A stretch of DNA of 17,616 bases, taken from JAXMAR01 sp046350295 (GTDB taxonomy: Bacteria > Planctomycetota > Planctomycetia > Gemmatales > Gemmataceae). The notes under the pieces were generated by a model, which searched no databases, was not told where the DNA came from, and saw only the letters and a list, made by a program, of their open reading frames with translations. Position numbers and translations under genes: made by a program. Every line of letters begins with the position of its first letter. Position 1 is the first letter of the stretch. The stretch is taken from positions 1 to 17,616 of the forward strand of contig JAXMAR010000075.1 of assembly GCA_046350295.1 (NCBI GenBank). Reading direction: 5' to 3'. Shown here one piece after another: positions 1 to 6,671 of the stretch.

Positions 1-514
1 GGGCGTCGTCGACAGGGATGCGCAGGCGTCGTTTCTCGGCGGCGTAATAGAGAACGGCCGCGGGGACGGTGTACCCGTGTTCTTCGAGGAGGATGGCTTG
101 GAGGGCGACCTGGACGCGATCGGTTGGCCAGGGTTGAAGCGGTGTCGCGGCCGGCGCAACGTTCTCGCCCCGATCGTCCTCTTCGTTCATTGCGGCCGGA
201 AGGGGATGGTAGGGGCGCCCCTTGCGGTATTCGACGGGGATAGCGCAGCCATCTTCGATCTCGGCAAGATCGAGCGTGGCGGTGAGGCCGAGGGTGGAAC
301 TGGTGAGGGCGAGGCTGCGGACGGCGCGCGGGCGGTCGGGGTCTGAGGCCACGCCGCTGTCGGTGCTGGGGGCATTGACGCGCCGGTGGACGGCCTGACC
401 CTTTTCGGTGTCGGCGCTGGAAATATGGATGCCTTCCACCTCCATGAGGTAGAAGAGGCGCGGACAATAGGCGTATTCGGCGATGTTACGCGCCGGCCAG
501 AGGTACTCGTCCAC
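1..514 (-). CDS. cas4: Cas4 domain, 5' part of a probable Cas4/Cas1 fusion (partial at left edge)
   Basis: Cas4 is a RecB-like nuclease with a four-cysteine iron-sulfur cluster that trims and selects prespacers for the Cas1-Cas2 integrase. Reading leftward from a GTG at 514, the frame stays open for 171 codons to the window edge. It shows ARNIAEYAYCPRLFYLMEV (first cluster Cys at residue 17), LTATLDLAEI (Asp82), AIPVEYRKGRP (Glu95) and a QVALQAILLEEHGYT segment, all typical of Cas4. The ARNIAEYAYCPRLF start and the acidic insert around residues 110-130 resemble Cas4 domains fused to Cas1 in type I-G (formerly I-U) systems. That fusion is inferred, because the Cas1 part would lie outside the window. 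The GTG start is chosen because GGGAG lies 8 nt upstream; an ATG at 519 is in another frame. Oddity: the usual E-x-K reads E-Y-R-K here. A sigma70-like promoter lies about 190 nt upstream and a CRISPR-like repeat further on. Confidence 0.85.
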   Translation of the reverse strand, partial: MDEYLWPARNIAEYAYCPRLFYLMEVEGIHISSADTEKGQAVHRRVNAPSTDSGVASDPDRPRAVRSLALTSSTLGLTATLDLAEIEDGCAIPVEYRKGRPYHPLPAAMNEEDDRGENVAPAATPLQPWPTDRVQVALQAILLEEHGYTVPAAVLYYAAEKRRLRIPVDDA

Positions 515-802
515 GGCATGCACTCCCGACGGAAGTCAGGAAGGCATTCCGACTGTGTAACCTGGGCCAGGGGCTGGCGCGTCCGTTTCCCTGGGTCCTA
601 CCTGCCACCCTTAGGAGCGTCGTCCGAGGTATGCATCCGGCGAAGGGCGCCCGAAAGGAGAGTCGATTCTCCCGCAGTCGAAGCTGCGATCCCCTGTGCA
701 AGACAGCCCCCATGATAAACGGATAAGGCGCTAGGTCAAGGGTTGAAGGGCCGGCCGGCAAGTGCTTTCATCGCGACGCGACCACACGCTGGCCCCCCTG
801 CC
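515..802. other. Gap between cas4 and the CRISPR-like repeat, possible leader
   Basis: I see no credible gene here; open frames on both strands lack family resemblance and good ribosome sites. The stretch contains the minus-strand promoter at 712-739. The neighbouring repeat ends in GTGGATTGAAAC on the plus strand and its degenerate copy lies to the right, so the array leader would be expected in this interval. No AT-rich leader is obvious. Confidence 0.4.
712..739 (-). promoter_or_regulatory. Sigma70-like promoter upstream of cas4
   Basis: On the minus strand a -35 box TTGACC (734-739, 5/6 to consensus) is followed after 16 nt by a -10 box TATCAT (712-717, 5/6). Transcription would begin near 705, leaving a leader of about 190 nt before the cas4 GTG. 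It faces away from the CRISPR-like repeat. The match is by eye; no start site is known. Confidence 0.5.
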
Positions 803-816
803 GTCACGTCGCGGTG

Positions 817-905
817 TGACGTCCGGCCTTCGGGCCGGACGTGGATTGAAACCATACGACGCCTTCCTCCTTGAAGGGTCACGATGCGGTGACGCCCGGC
901 ATTTG
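817..905 (+). CRISPR. Minimal or decayed CRISPR array (one repeat, one spacer, one degenerate repeat)
   Basis: A 36-nt unit at 817-852 ends in GTGGATTGAAAC, the 3' end typical of many type I repeats. It carries a perfect 10-bp stem (ACGTCCGGCC and its complement) closed by a TTCG loop. A 37-nt spacer-sized stretch (853-889) follows. Then TGACGCCCGGCATTTG (890-905) matches the first 16 nt of the repeat at 13 of 16 positions before similarity is lost, as in degenerate leader-distal repeats. The 73-nt period fits 36+37. It lies about 300 nt from the cas4 start, which supports the call. With one full repeat, array software would probably miss it. It could be a young array, a shrunken one, or a solo repeat. 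Confidence 0.55.
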
Positions 906-1003
906 TCTTGTCCCATCGAGAGCGGGCGGCGGGAAGATGCGTTGCGAGTGGCTCTGCGCCTAAGCCGCGGCTTCTCGCCGACAGCCTCGAAGCTCCGACC
1001 CGC

Positions 1004-1699
1004 TCACCACCGCGAAGACGAAGCCGCCACCATCACGATCACCACGACAAAGATGATCAGGAAAAAACCGCCGAGGACGAGGCCGACGATCAGGCCGGTA
1101 TAGTCGGCTTCCGGCTCTGGCTCCGGCGCGGGCCTCGGGCGGCGCTCGCGCGGCCGCGGCGGTTCGTGGGCGTGGTAACGGTGATTGCGAATGCAGCCGG
1201 ACGAGCAGAAGGTCGAGCCGCAGTCGGGGCAGGTGAAGAGGTTCTCCCAGCCGGTCACGTCGCGGCCGCATTCCAGGCAGCGCTCTTGCCGGGCGGGCGC
1301 GTCGGGGACGGCCTTCGCCAGCGGCAGCTCGGGCTCGGTCTGGCCTGGCTCGGTCTGGCCCAGCATCGTCTTGTTGAGGGGCGCGGGGGCGGCCGCCGGC
1401 GCCGCGGCCGGCACCTGCACCCGCTGGCCGCAGTGAGGACAAGGTTTCTTGGTCCCGGCCTCGCTGGCGGGATCCTCCAGTGGCTTCTTGCAGCGGGGGC
1501 AGGAATAATGGATGGGCGGCTCGATCTCGCCGAGCATCGTCTTGTTCAGCGGCGTGGCGCCGGCCGGAACGGCCGCGCCGGCCGGTTGCGACGCCAAAAA
1601 CGGGGAATTGCAGCGCGGGCAGGTGAGCCGTTTGCCCATCTGCCCTTCCTCGACCTTCACGGTGTTATGACACGCCGGGCAGTTGACGTAGGAGATCAT
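1004..1699 (-). CDS. Membrane-anchored multi-zinc-ribbon protein
   Basis: A 231-residue protein made of CxxC zinc-binding knuckles. The N-terminal ribbon resembles the MJ0042 type (C7/C10, C27/C30), the second uses C67/C70 and C87/C90, and the third is a Cys/His cluster (C141/C144, C157/C160, C165, C169, then HRYHAH). A proline-rich basic linker leads to one hydrophobic helix (about 201-226) and a short polar tail, so the zinc part probably faces the cytoplasm. The segment PLNKTMLG occurs twice, near residues 50 and 107, each in a Pro/Ala/Gln-rich linker. It lies 24 bp downstream of a close paralogue, as if in one transcript. Zinc binding is inferred from motifs. Function is unknown; a scaffold or nucleic-acid adaptor is possible. 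The ATG at 1699 has only a weak ribosome site. Confidence 0.8.
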   Translation of the reverse strand: MISYVNCPACHNTVKVEEGQMGKRLTCPRCNSPFLASQPAGAAVPAGATPLNKTMLGEIEPPIHYSCPRCKKPLEDPASEAGTKKPCPHCGQRVQVPAAAPAAAPAPLNKTMLGQTEPGQTEPELPLAKAVPDAPARQERCLECGRDVTGWENLFTCPDCGSTFCSSGCIRNHRYHAHEPPRPRERRPRPAPEPEPEADYTGLIVGLVLGGFFLIIFVVVIVMVAASSSRW

Positions 1700-1723
1700 G
1701 GGCGTCTTTCAGGAAGGATTGGT

Positions 1724-2329
1724 TCAACGGCGCCGGTCGTGGGCGTGGTAGCCATGGTTGCGGATGCAGACCGAGCAGCAGAAGACGGAGCCGCAGTCCG
1801 GGCAGGTGAATACCTTGGCCCAGCCGCGAACGTCGCGGCCGCATTCCAGGCAACGCTCCCTGCGCGTGGGGGCATCGGGCAAGGGGATCGCTTGCGGCAG
1901 AGACGTTTCCTGCTCTGGAGGGAGAAACAATTCGAAAGCGGAGGCGGGACCAGGGGTGGGAACCTGGACCCGTTGGCCGCAATGGGGACACGGCTTCTTG
2001 GCGCCAGCCTCGTTGGCGGGGTCTTCAAGCGGCTTCTTGCAGCGCGGGCACGTGTAACGGATGGTTTCCTCAGCGCGGGCGAGGGGCGTCGCTCCGACCG
2101 GCGTCTGTCCCCTCGCGGCGGCCTGCCCGAGGCGCTCCTTCGCTCCGATTGGCGTTGAGGGCGGCAGCGGCGCCGAGGAAGCGGCAGCGGGCGGCGCGGC
2201 CGAAAGGGCCTGCGAAGCCCCGGCGAGGAAAGAGGCGCCGCAGCGCGGACAGACGTGCTTCTTTCCCATCTGCCCTTCGTCGATCGTCAGGGTGAACTGA
2301 CACGCCGGGCACGTCACGTAACAGATCAT
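1724..2329 (-). CDS. Soluble multi-zinc-ribbon protein, paralogue of the downstream gene
   Basis: A 201-residue protein with the same order of zinc knuckles as its downstream neighbour: C7/C10 and C27/C30, then YTCPRCKKPLEDPANEAG with KKPCPHCGQRVQVP, then ERCLECGRDVRGW followed by FTCPDCGSVFCCSVC and NHGYHAH. It ends in DRRR just where the neighbour continues into its linker and membrane helix, so this copy should be soluble. The linkers have diverged far more than the knuckles and lack the PLNKTMLG motif. The start at 2329 is supported by GGAGGGGG just upstream. The pair looks like a tandem duplication. Function is unknown; metal-binding adaptor or regulator are guesses. Confidence 0.8.
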   Translation of the reverse strand: MICYVTCPACQFTLTIDEGQMGKKHVCPRCGASFLAGASQALSAAPPAAASSAPLPPSTPIGAKERLGQAAARGQTPVGATPLARAEETIRYTCPRCKKPLEDPANEAGAKKPCPHCGQRVQVPTPGPASAFELFLPPEQETSLPQAIPLPDAPTRRERCLECGRDVRGWAKVFTCPDCGSVFCCSVCIRNHGYHAHDRRR

Positions 2330-2581
2330 TGCGCCCCCTCCGCGAACAAGCCTACGGCTATTCCAGTCGAAATCCGCATGCCCGGCAAGCGAAAAGCCCG
2401 ACGTCGCACCCCCAGGAACCCGTAGCCGCCGTAGCGGTGTCCGTGACTCACGAAGTTAGCTTTTCCTGAGCGAATCGAACGAAGCGGGGAATCGGCGCCC
2501 AGACGGCCGAAGAGCTGGTCGCTGGCGGCTTCGGCTCGCTTGCCCGGGGCCAAATGGTTGAACCCGCGCAAGAGGCGGGGC
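2330..2581. other. Intergenic stretch, no gene recognised
   Basis: About 250 bp between the small membrane protein and the first zinc-ribbon gene. A minus-strand frame is open from 2571 to 2326 (81 codons) but overlaps the next start, has no clear ribosome site and matches no family I recognise. It may be 5' leader for the zinc-ribbon pair, decayed coding sequence or a lineage-specific repeat. Confidence 0.3.
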
Positions 2582-2902
2582 TCAGCGGTTCACCAGCCAG
2601 AGGACGAGCGGCGGCAGTCCGATCAGGAAGAACCAGCCCATGAAGGCGACGATGGAAGGGTGCGAATCGCGCATGGGGTGATTGAGGCGTTGGCCGGGTT
2701 CGTCGTAGGTTCCGAGCGTGGTTTTCTTGCGGTCGATGCCGCTGCCGCCGAGGATTTCGGGGAGGAAGATCAGGGCAAGCGGGGCCAAGGCGCCGGCGAC
2801 GACGCTGAGCGCCATGGCGGGGCTCGGCGCGAGAAGGAGCGCAGCGATGGCGTAACCGAGGGCGATGAGCAGGGCAAGGATCCTGGTCCAGGTGATGGCC
2901 AT
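2582..2902 (-). CDS. Small multi-pass membrane protein, unknown function
   Basis: A 106-residue protein starting MAITWTRILALLIALGYAIA. It has an N-terminal hydrophobic helix, a second from about 30 to 50 (ALSVVAGALAPLALIFLPEI), a polar loop with GTYDEPGQRLNHPMRDSHPS, and a C-terminal helix (IVAFMGWFFLIGLPPLVLWL). I do not recognise the family. The ATG at 2902 is preferred over an in-frame upstream ATG at 2986 because GGAG lies 7 nt before it and because a promoter-like sequence lies between the two. It is transcribed away from the DUF1549/DUF1553 gene, so the two share a short divergent region. Confidence 0.65.
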   Translation of the reverse strand: MAITWTRILALLIALGYAIAALLLAPSPAMALSVVAGALAPLALIFLPEILGGSGIDRKKTTLGTYDEPGQRLNHPMRDSHPSIVAFMGWFFLIGLPPLVLWLVNR

Positions 2903-2958
2903 GGCGAGACTCCGAGCGCCGACGCCGGTGAGTGCACGCGGCGGAAAGGCTGCTGCTG

Positions 2959-2986
2959 AGTATAAGCACGCGTGGATGTAACGCAA
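2959..2986 (-). promoter_or_regulatory. Candidate promoter for the small membrane protein
   Basis: On the minus strand a -10 box TATACT (2959-2964, 5/6) lies 16 nt after a weak -35 TTGCGT (2981-2986). It is about 57 nt upstream of the chosen ATG at 2902. Matched by eye only. Confidence 0.35.
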
Positions 2987-3072
2987 CCGCCGGGCGGAAA
3001 AAGCGTGGAGATCCCGGCTGTGATCCGCTACTTTGGATTGCAGTGTTTTCCTTCGGATCGCGCAGGATTGCC

Positions 3073-3882
3073 ATGATCTCCGTTCTGATTCTCGCCACGC
3101 TTTTCGGCGCCGACGCGTCGGCCGACGCCAAGGTCGACTACCTTCGCGACATCAAGCCGATCCTCGCCGCGCGCTGCTACGCCTGCCATGGGGCGATCAA
3201 GCAGAAGGCGGGGCTGCGCGTCGATACGGGAGCGTTTCTGCTCGAAGGAGGAGACAAAGGGCCGGCGATCGTTGCGGGGAAGGCGAAGGAGAGCCTGCTG
3301 CTCCGCCGCGTGCTGGGGCAGGACGGTCTGAAGCGGATGCCGCCGGAGTCGGAGGGGGAGGCGCTCAAGCCGCGCGAGGTGGACCTGATCACGCGCTGGA
3401 TCGAACAGGGGGCGGTGGCGCCGAAGGATGAGCGGCCGGAGACCGATCCGCGCGAACACTGGGCATTCAAGAAGCCGGTCCGGCCGGCGGCGCCGAAGGT
3501 GAAGAACACCGCCTGGGTCAAGAACCCGATCGATGCTTTTCTTGCCGCGGAGCATGAGCGGCTTGGGTTGACGCCGCAGCGGGCTGCCGAGAAGTCGCTG
3601 CTGTTGCGGCGCGTCTATCTCGATCTCATCGGGTTGCCGCCGACGGCGGAGCAGCTCGACGCTTTCTTGAAGGACGAGGCGCCGGACGCGTACGAGAAGG
3701 TGGTCGATCAGTTGCTGGCCAGCCCGCTATGGCGAGCGCTGGGGCCCACTGGATGGATATCTGGCGCTACAGCGATTGGTGGGGGCTCGGGGCGGAACTA
3801 CGCAACAGCCAAAAACATATCTGGCACTGGCGTGACTGGATCGTCGAGTCGCTCAACAGGGACAAGGGCTACGACCGGATGA
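3073..3882 (+). CDS. Planctomycete cytochrome/DUF1549 protein, N-terminal part before a frameshift
   Basis: N-terminal half of a broken PSCyt1-DUF1549-DUF1553 gene. After a short secretion signal (MISVLILATLFGADASA) comes VDYLRDIKPILAARCYACHG with a CxxCH haem site at residues 35-39, then a MPPE-containing segment typical of the planctomycete cytochrome domain. The start of DUF1549 follows: HWAFKKPVRP, NPIDAFLAAEHERLGLTP, YLDLIGLPPTAEQLDAFL. Family members are exported and widespread in Planctomycetes, with no settled biochemistry. Homology ends at QLLASPL near 3726; beyond that the frame to 3882 is out-of-frame nonsense. The next six family residues (YGERWG) are read in another frame and the rest in a third. 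The ATG at 3073 follows AGGA with 6 nt spacing. Confidence 0.8.
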   Translation: MISVLILATLFGADASADAKVDYLRDIKPILAARCYACHGAIKQKAGLRVDTGAFLLEGGDKGPAIVAGKAKESLLLRRVLGQDGLKRMPPESEGEALKPREVDLITRWIEQGAVAPKDERPETDPREHWAFKKPVRPAAPKVKNTAWVKNPIDAFLAAEHERLGLTPQRAAEKSLLLRRVYLDLIGLPPTAEQLDAFLKDEAPDAYEKVVDQLLASPLWRALGPTGWISGATAIGGGSGRNYATAKNISGTGVTGSSSRSTGTRATTG

Positions 3883-6317
3883 TCCTGGAGATGCTCGCGG
3901 CCGACGAGCTTTATCCGACGGACGACGCCGCGCTGCGCGGCACGGGCTTTCTGGCGCGGCATTACTTTAAATTCAATCGCACGACCTGGCTCGATGAGAC
4001 GATCGAGCACACGAGCAAGGCGTTTCTCGGGCTGACGATGAACTGCTGCAAGTGCCACGATCACAAGTACGACCCGGTGACGCAGGTCGATTACTATCGC
4101 TTTCGCGCCTTCTTCGAGCCTTATCAGATCCGCACCGATCTGGTTCCCGGCGAGACGGACTTCGAGAAAAACGGCGTGCCGCGTGTCTTCGATTGCAACC
4201 TCGCGGAGCCGACGTTCCTGCACATCCGCGGCAACGAGGGGCAGCCGGACAAGGGGCGGAAGATCACGCCGGGGCTGCCCACGCTACTGGCGCCCGAGGG
4301 ATTGGAGATTCATGACGTGAAGTTGCCGGCGGAGGCGTTCAATCCGGGCTTGCGCGGCTTCGTCTTGAAGGACCAGATCGCGGCGGCGGAGAAACAGCGG
4401 ATGGCGGGGAAGGAGGCGTTGGCGAAAGCGAACGCCGCGCTGGCGCCGGCGGTGAAGAAGGAGAAAGATGGGCTGAAGAGCCCGGGTGTCGGCGTGAGCA
4501 AGCCGCTGATCCGCGACGGTTTTCGCGGGCTGGACAAGGACGTGTGGGACATCGGGCCCGGAAAATGGGAAGTGGACAAGGCCGGCGTGACACAGCGGCA
4601 GGACGGGCCGATGCGAGCGGCGCTCACGCTGAAGGGCGCGGCGCCCGCCGATTTCGAGGCGAGCTTCCGCTTCTCGATTCTCGGCGGCAAGGAATACAAG
4701 TCCGTGGGGATCGCGTTTGACGTCGATGGGGCGATGGAGACGATGGTCTATCTGACGGCGCACGCTCCGGCGCAGCGTGTACAGGTCGCGTTCAACAAGG
4801 GCGGCGGACACGTCTATCCACCGGAGGCGAGCCAGGCGCGGAAGGTTCCGCTCGATGCGACGCATGAGATGACCGTGCGGGTGCGCGGGTCGCTGCTCAA
4901 TGTTTCCTTGAACGGCACGCATGCCGTCGCCTATGCTTTGCCGCACGGACGCCGGGCGGGGAGCGTAGCTCTGGTCGCGTTCGACGCGGTTGCGCGATTC
5001 GAGTCGTTCACGCTCTCGGAATTGCCGGCAGGCGCGGCGCTGGTCGCGGCCGGAGGCAAGACCGCGGGACCGTTGTCGGTCGCGGAGGCGAAGGCGGCGG
5101 CGCTGGTCGCCGAGAAACAGATCGCGCTGGCCGACGCGACGATTGCCGCGCTTGAGGCGCGGGGCGCGGCGGATCGGGTGATCGCGTCCGATGGCGACGC
5201 GAAGGAGGCCAAGCGGGCGGCCGCTCGAGCCGAAAAGGCGCAGGCGGTGACGGCGGCCGAAGTGGAGTTGGCAAAGGCGAAGGGGGACTCGGCGCTATCA
5301 AAGAAAGCGGAGGCGGCGCTAACGGCGGCGCGCAAGGCGCTGGAGACGCCGGGCGAAAGCTACACGCCGCTCGTCGGCTCGCTGAAGACACTGGAATCCA
5401 ACCTGGAGACCGAGGCGAGCCGGCGAAAGCCGTTTCCGAAGACCAGCACGGGACGCCGCTCGGCGCTGGCGAAGTGGATCGCCTCGCCGGACAATCCGCT
5501 GACGGCGCGGGTCGTCGTCAATCACATCTGGGCGCGGCATTTCGGGCAACCGCTGGTTGCGACCGTGTTCGACTTCGGCCGCAAGGGAGCGGCGCCGAGT
5601 CATCCAGCGCTTCTTGACTGGCTGGCGACCGAGCTGATGCAGCCCACGTTTAGCCCCGATTCGAAGAATGGGGCTGAACCCTGGTCCATGAGGCATGTGC
5701 ATCGCCTAATCGTGACTTCGAACGCGTACCGGATGAGTTCGTCTGTCGCGGACGTTGCCGCCGTCAACAAGGAGAAGGACCCGGACAACCGCTATCTGTG
5801 GCGGATGAACCCGATACGGGTGGAGTCGCAGGTGGTGCGCGACAGCCTGCTCTACCTGGCCGGCGACCTGGATCTGACACTCGGTGGGCCGTCGGTGGAG
5901 ATTCCGCAGCAGGAGACGTCGAAGCGGCGCAGCCTTTACTTCTTCCATTCGGCCATTGATCGCAATCGCTTCCTGACGACGTTCGACGAGGCCGATCCGC
6001 TCGACTGCTATCGCCGCCGCGAGAGCATCGTGCCGCAGCAGGCGCTGGCGCTCTCCAACAGCAAGCTGGCGCTGACGGCGGCGGAGAAGATCGCGGCCAA
6101 CCTGGCGAAGAAGGCGCCGAAGGCGACGGATCGCGAGTTTGCGAGGGACGCGTTCTTCTTGGTGCTGGCGCAGACGCCGAACGAGGAAGAGTTGGCGGCG
6201 TGCGCGAAGGCGCTGGGGCGGTGGCGGGCGATACATGCGGAGGATGGGGGGCGGCGGGCACGGATGTTGCTCGTGCACGCGCTGCTCAATCACAACGACT
6301 TTGTGACCGCGCGGTGA
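3729..6317 (+). CDS. DUF1549/DUF1553 (PSD1) protein, C-terminal part after the frameshift
   Basis: Continuation of the gene starting at 3073. Family-like sequence begins at HWMDIWRYSDWWGLGAELRN and runs to the stop without another break. It includes a second CxxCH (NCCKCHDHKYDP) in DUF1549. Next is an inserted beta-rich region (about residues 265-430, DGFRGLDKDVWDIGPGKW onward) resembling the concanavalin-like fold of DUF1080 or LamG, then an Ala/Lys/Glu-rich coiled coil. DUF1553 follows, with LAKWIASPDNPLTARVVVNHIWARHFG, MNPIRVESQVVRDSLL and ESIVPQQALALSNS. The ATG at 3729 is probably not a true start, since it falls inside the codons for the conserved Tyr-Gly. An in-frame hairpin repeat lengthens DUF1553 by about 14 residues at 5649-5678. 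The 3' end overlaps a convergent HicB-like gene by 28 bp. Confidence 0.85.
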   Translation: MASAGAHWMDIWRYSDWWGLGAELRNSQKHIWHWRDWIVESLNRDKGYDRMILEMLAADELYPTDDAALRGTGFLARHYFKFNRTTWLDETIEHTSKAFLGLTMNCCKCHDHKYDPVTQVDYYRFRAFFEPYQIRTDLVPGETDFEKNGVPRVFDCNLAEPTFLHIRGNEGQPDKGRKITPGLPTLLAPEGLEIHDVKLPAEAFNPGLRGFVLKDQIAAAEKQRMAGKEALAKANAALAPAVKKEKDGLKSPGVGVSKPLIRDGFRGLDKDVWDIGPGKWEVDKAGVTQRQDGPMRAALTLKGAAPADFEASFRFSILGGKEYKSVGIAFDVDGAMETMVYLTAHAPAQRVQVAFNKGGGHVYPPEASQARKVPLDATHEMTVRVRGSLLNVSLNGTHAVAYALPHGRRAGSVALVAFDAVARFESFTLSELPAGAALVAAGGKTAGPLSVAEAKAAALVAEKQIALADATIAALEARGAADRVIASDGDAKEAKRAAARAEKAQAVTAAEVELAKAKGDSALSKKAEAALTAARKALETPGESYTPLVGSLKTLESNLETEASRRKPFPKTSTGRRSALAKWIASPDNPLTARVVVNHIWARHFGQPLVATVFDFGRKGAAPSHPALLDWLATELMQPTFSPDSKNGAEPWSMRHVHRLIVTSNAYRMSSSVADVAAVNKEKDPDNRYLWRMNPIRVESQVVRDSLLYLAGDLDLTLGGPSVEIPQQETSKRRSLYFFHSAIDRNRFLTTFDEADPLDCYRRRESIVPQQALALSNSKLALTAAEKIAANLAKKAPKATDREFARDAFFLVLAQTPNEEELAACAKALGRWRAIHAEDGGRRARMLLVHALLNHNDFVTAR
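5649..5678 (+). repeat. Hairpin repeat inside the DUF1553 coding region
   Basis: GTTTAGCCCCGATTCGAAGA followed by ATGGGGCTGAA forms a near-perfect hairpin: AGCCCC/GGGGCT plus ATTC/GAAT around a short loop, with one bulged base. It is translated as FSPDSKNGAE and sits where family proteins would pass almost directly from ELM to WSMRHVHRLI. A second copy, in the opposite orientation, is the intergenic hairpin at 15557-15584. This points to a dispersed palindromic repeat that inserted without breaking the frame. Confidence 0.7.
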
Positions 6318-6532
6318 GCGATGATGTCGCCAAGTAAGCTTTGTGAGACGACCAGATCATCGATCTTGCGAATTCGCGGTATGACTCCGCTGGTCAAATC
6401 GGCATAAAGGTCGCGCAGATGTTCTTTCAGATCGCCCAGCGTTTCGCCTTGCGTCCAATAATCGGCGTAGTCCTGAAGGTAGCCCAACCAGGCGTCGTCG
6501 TCCTGCCAGTACACATACTTGACCGTCTGCAT
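6290..6532 (-). CDS. HicB-like antitoxin
   Basis: An 80-residue protein beginning MQTVKYVYWQDDDAWLGYL, then YADYWTQGETLGDLKEHLRD and LYADLTSGVIPRIRKIDDL. This is the short beta-alpha-beta pattern of HicB-type antitoxins, which neutralise RNase toxins and often regulate their own operon. The ATG at 6532 is preferred over 6556 because AAGGA lies just upstream and the HicB fold starts there. No hicA with its double-stranded-RNA-binding-like fold is adjacent; the nearest candidate partner is the RelE-like gene upstream. The last codons (AHRAVTKSL) are the antisense of the DUF1553 gene's final codons, so the C terminus may have been acquired by insertion or rearrangement. Confidence 0.7.
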   Translation of the reverse strand: MQTVKYVYWQDDDAWLGYLQDYADYWTQGETLGDLKEHLRDLYADLTSGVIPRIRKIDDLVVSQSLLGDIIAHRAVTKSL

Positions 6533-6585
6533 TGTTCCTTCTCCGCGCCTTGGCAACGCCGTTCATTCTATGCGAGATGCGGTCA

Positions 6586-6648
6586 CGGGCACGGATGCTG
6601 CTGGTGCACGCGCTGTTGAACCACAACGATTCTGTGACGGCGCGGTGA
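6586..6648 (+). pseudogene. Duplicated remnant of the DUF1553 gene's 3' end
   Basis: This stretch translates as RARMLLVHALLNHNDSVTAR plus stop, the same ending as the intact DUF1553 frame at 6255-6317 (RARMLLVHALLNHNDFVTAR). The DNA copies agree at 55 of 63 positions. Seven of the eight differences are silent; the other changes Phe to Ser. Upstream of 6580 there is no similarity, so only the tail is present. The HicB-like gene lies between the two copies. The silent bias suggests that the fragment comes from a paralogous, once-functional DUF1553 gene. Confidence 0.75.
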
Positions 6649-6671
6649 GGCAGGTCCTGAAGGTCGACACG

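Noticed and set aside
187..519. Minus-strand frame starting with ATG at 519
   Set aside because: It is Ser/Pro/Ala-rich and out of frame with the Cas4 motifs, which are read from the GTG at 514.
908..2158. A 416-codon plus-strand open frame opposite the zinc-ribbon genes
   Set aside because: It is the antisense of two genes with clear CxxC motifs and has low-complexity Arg/Gly/Ala composition caused by high GC.
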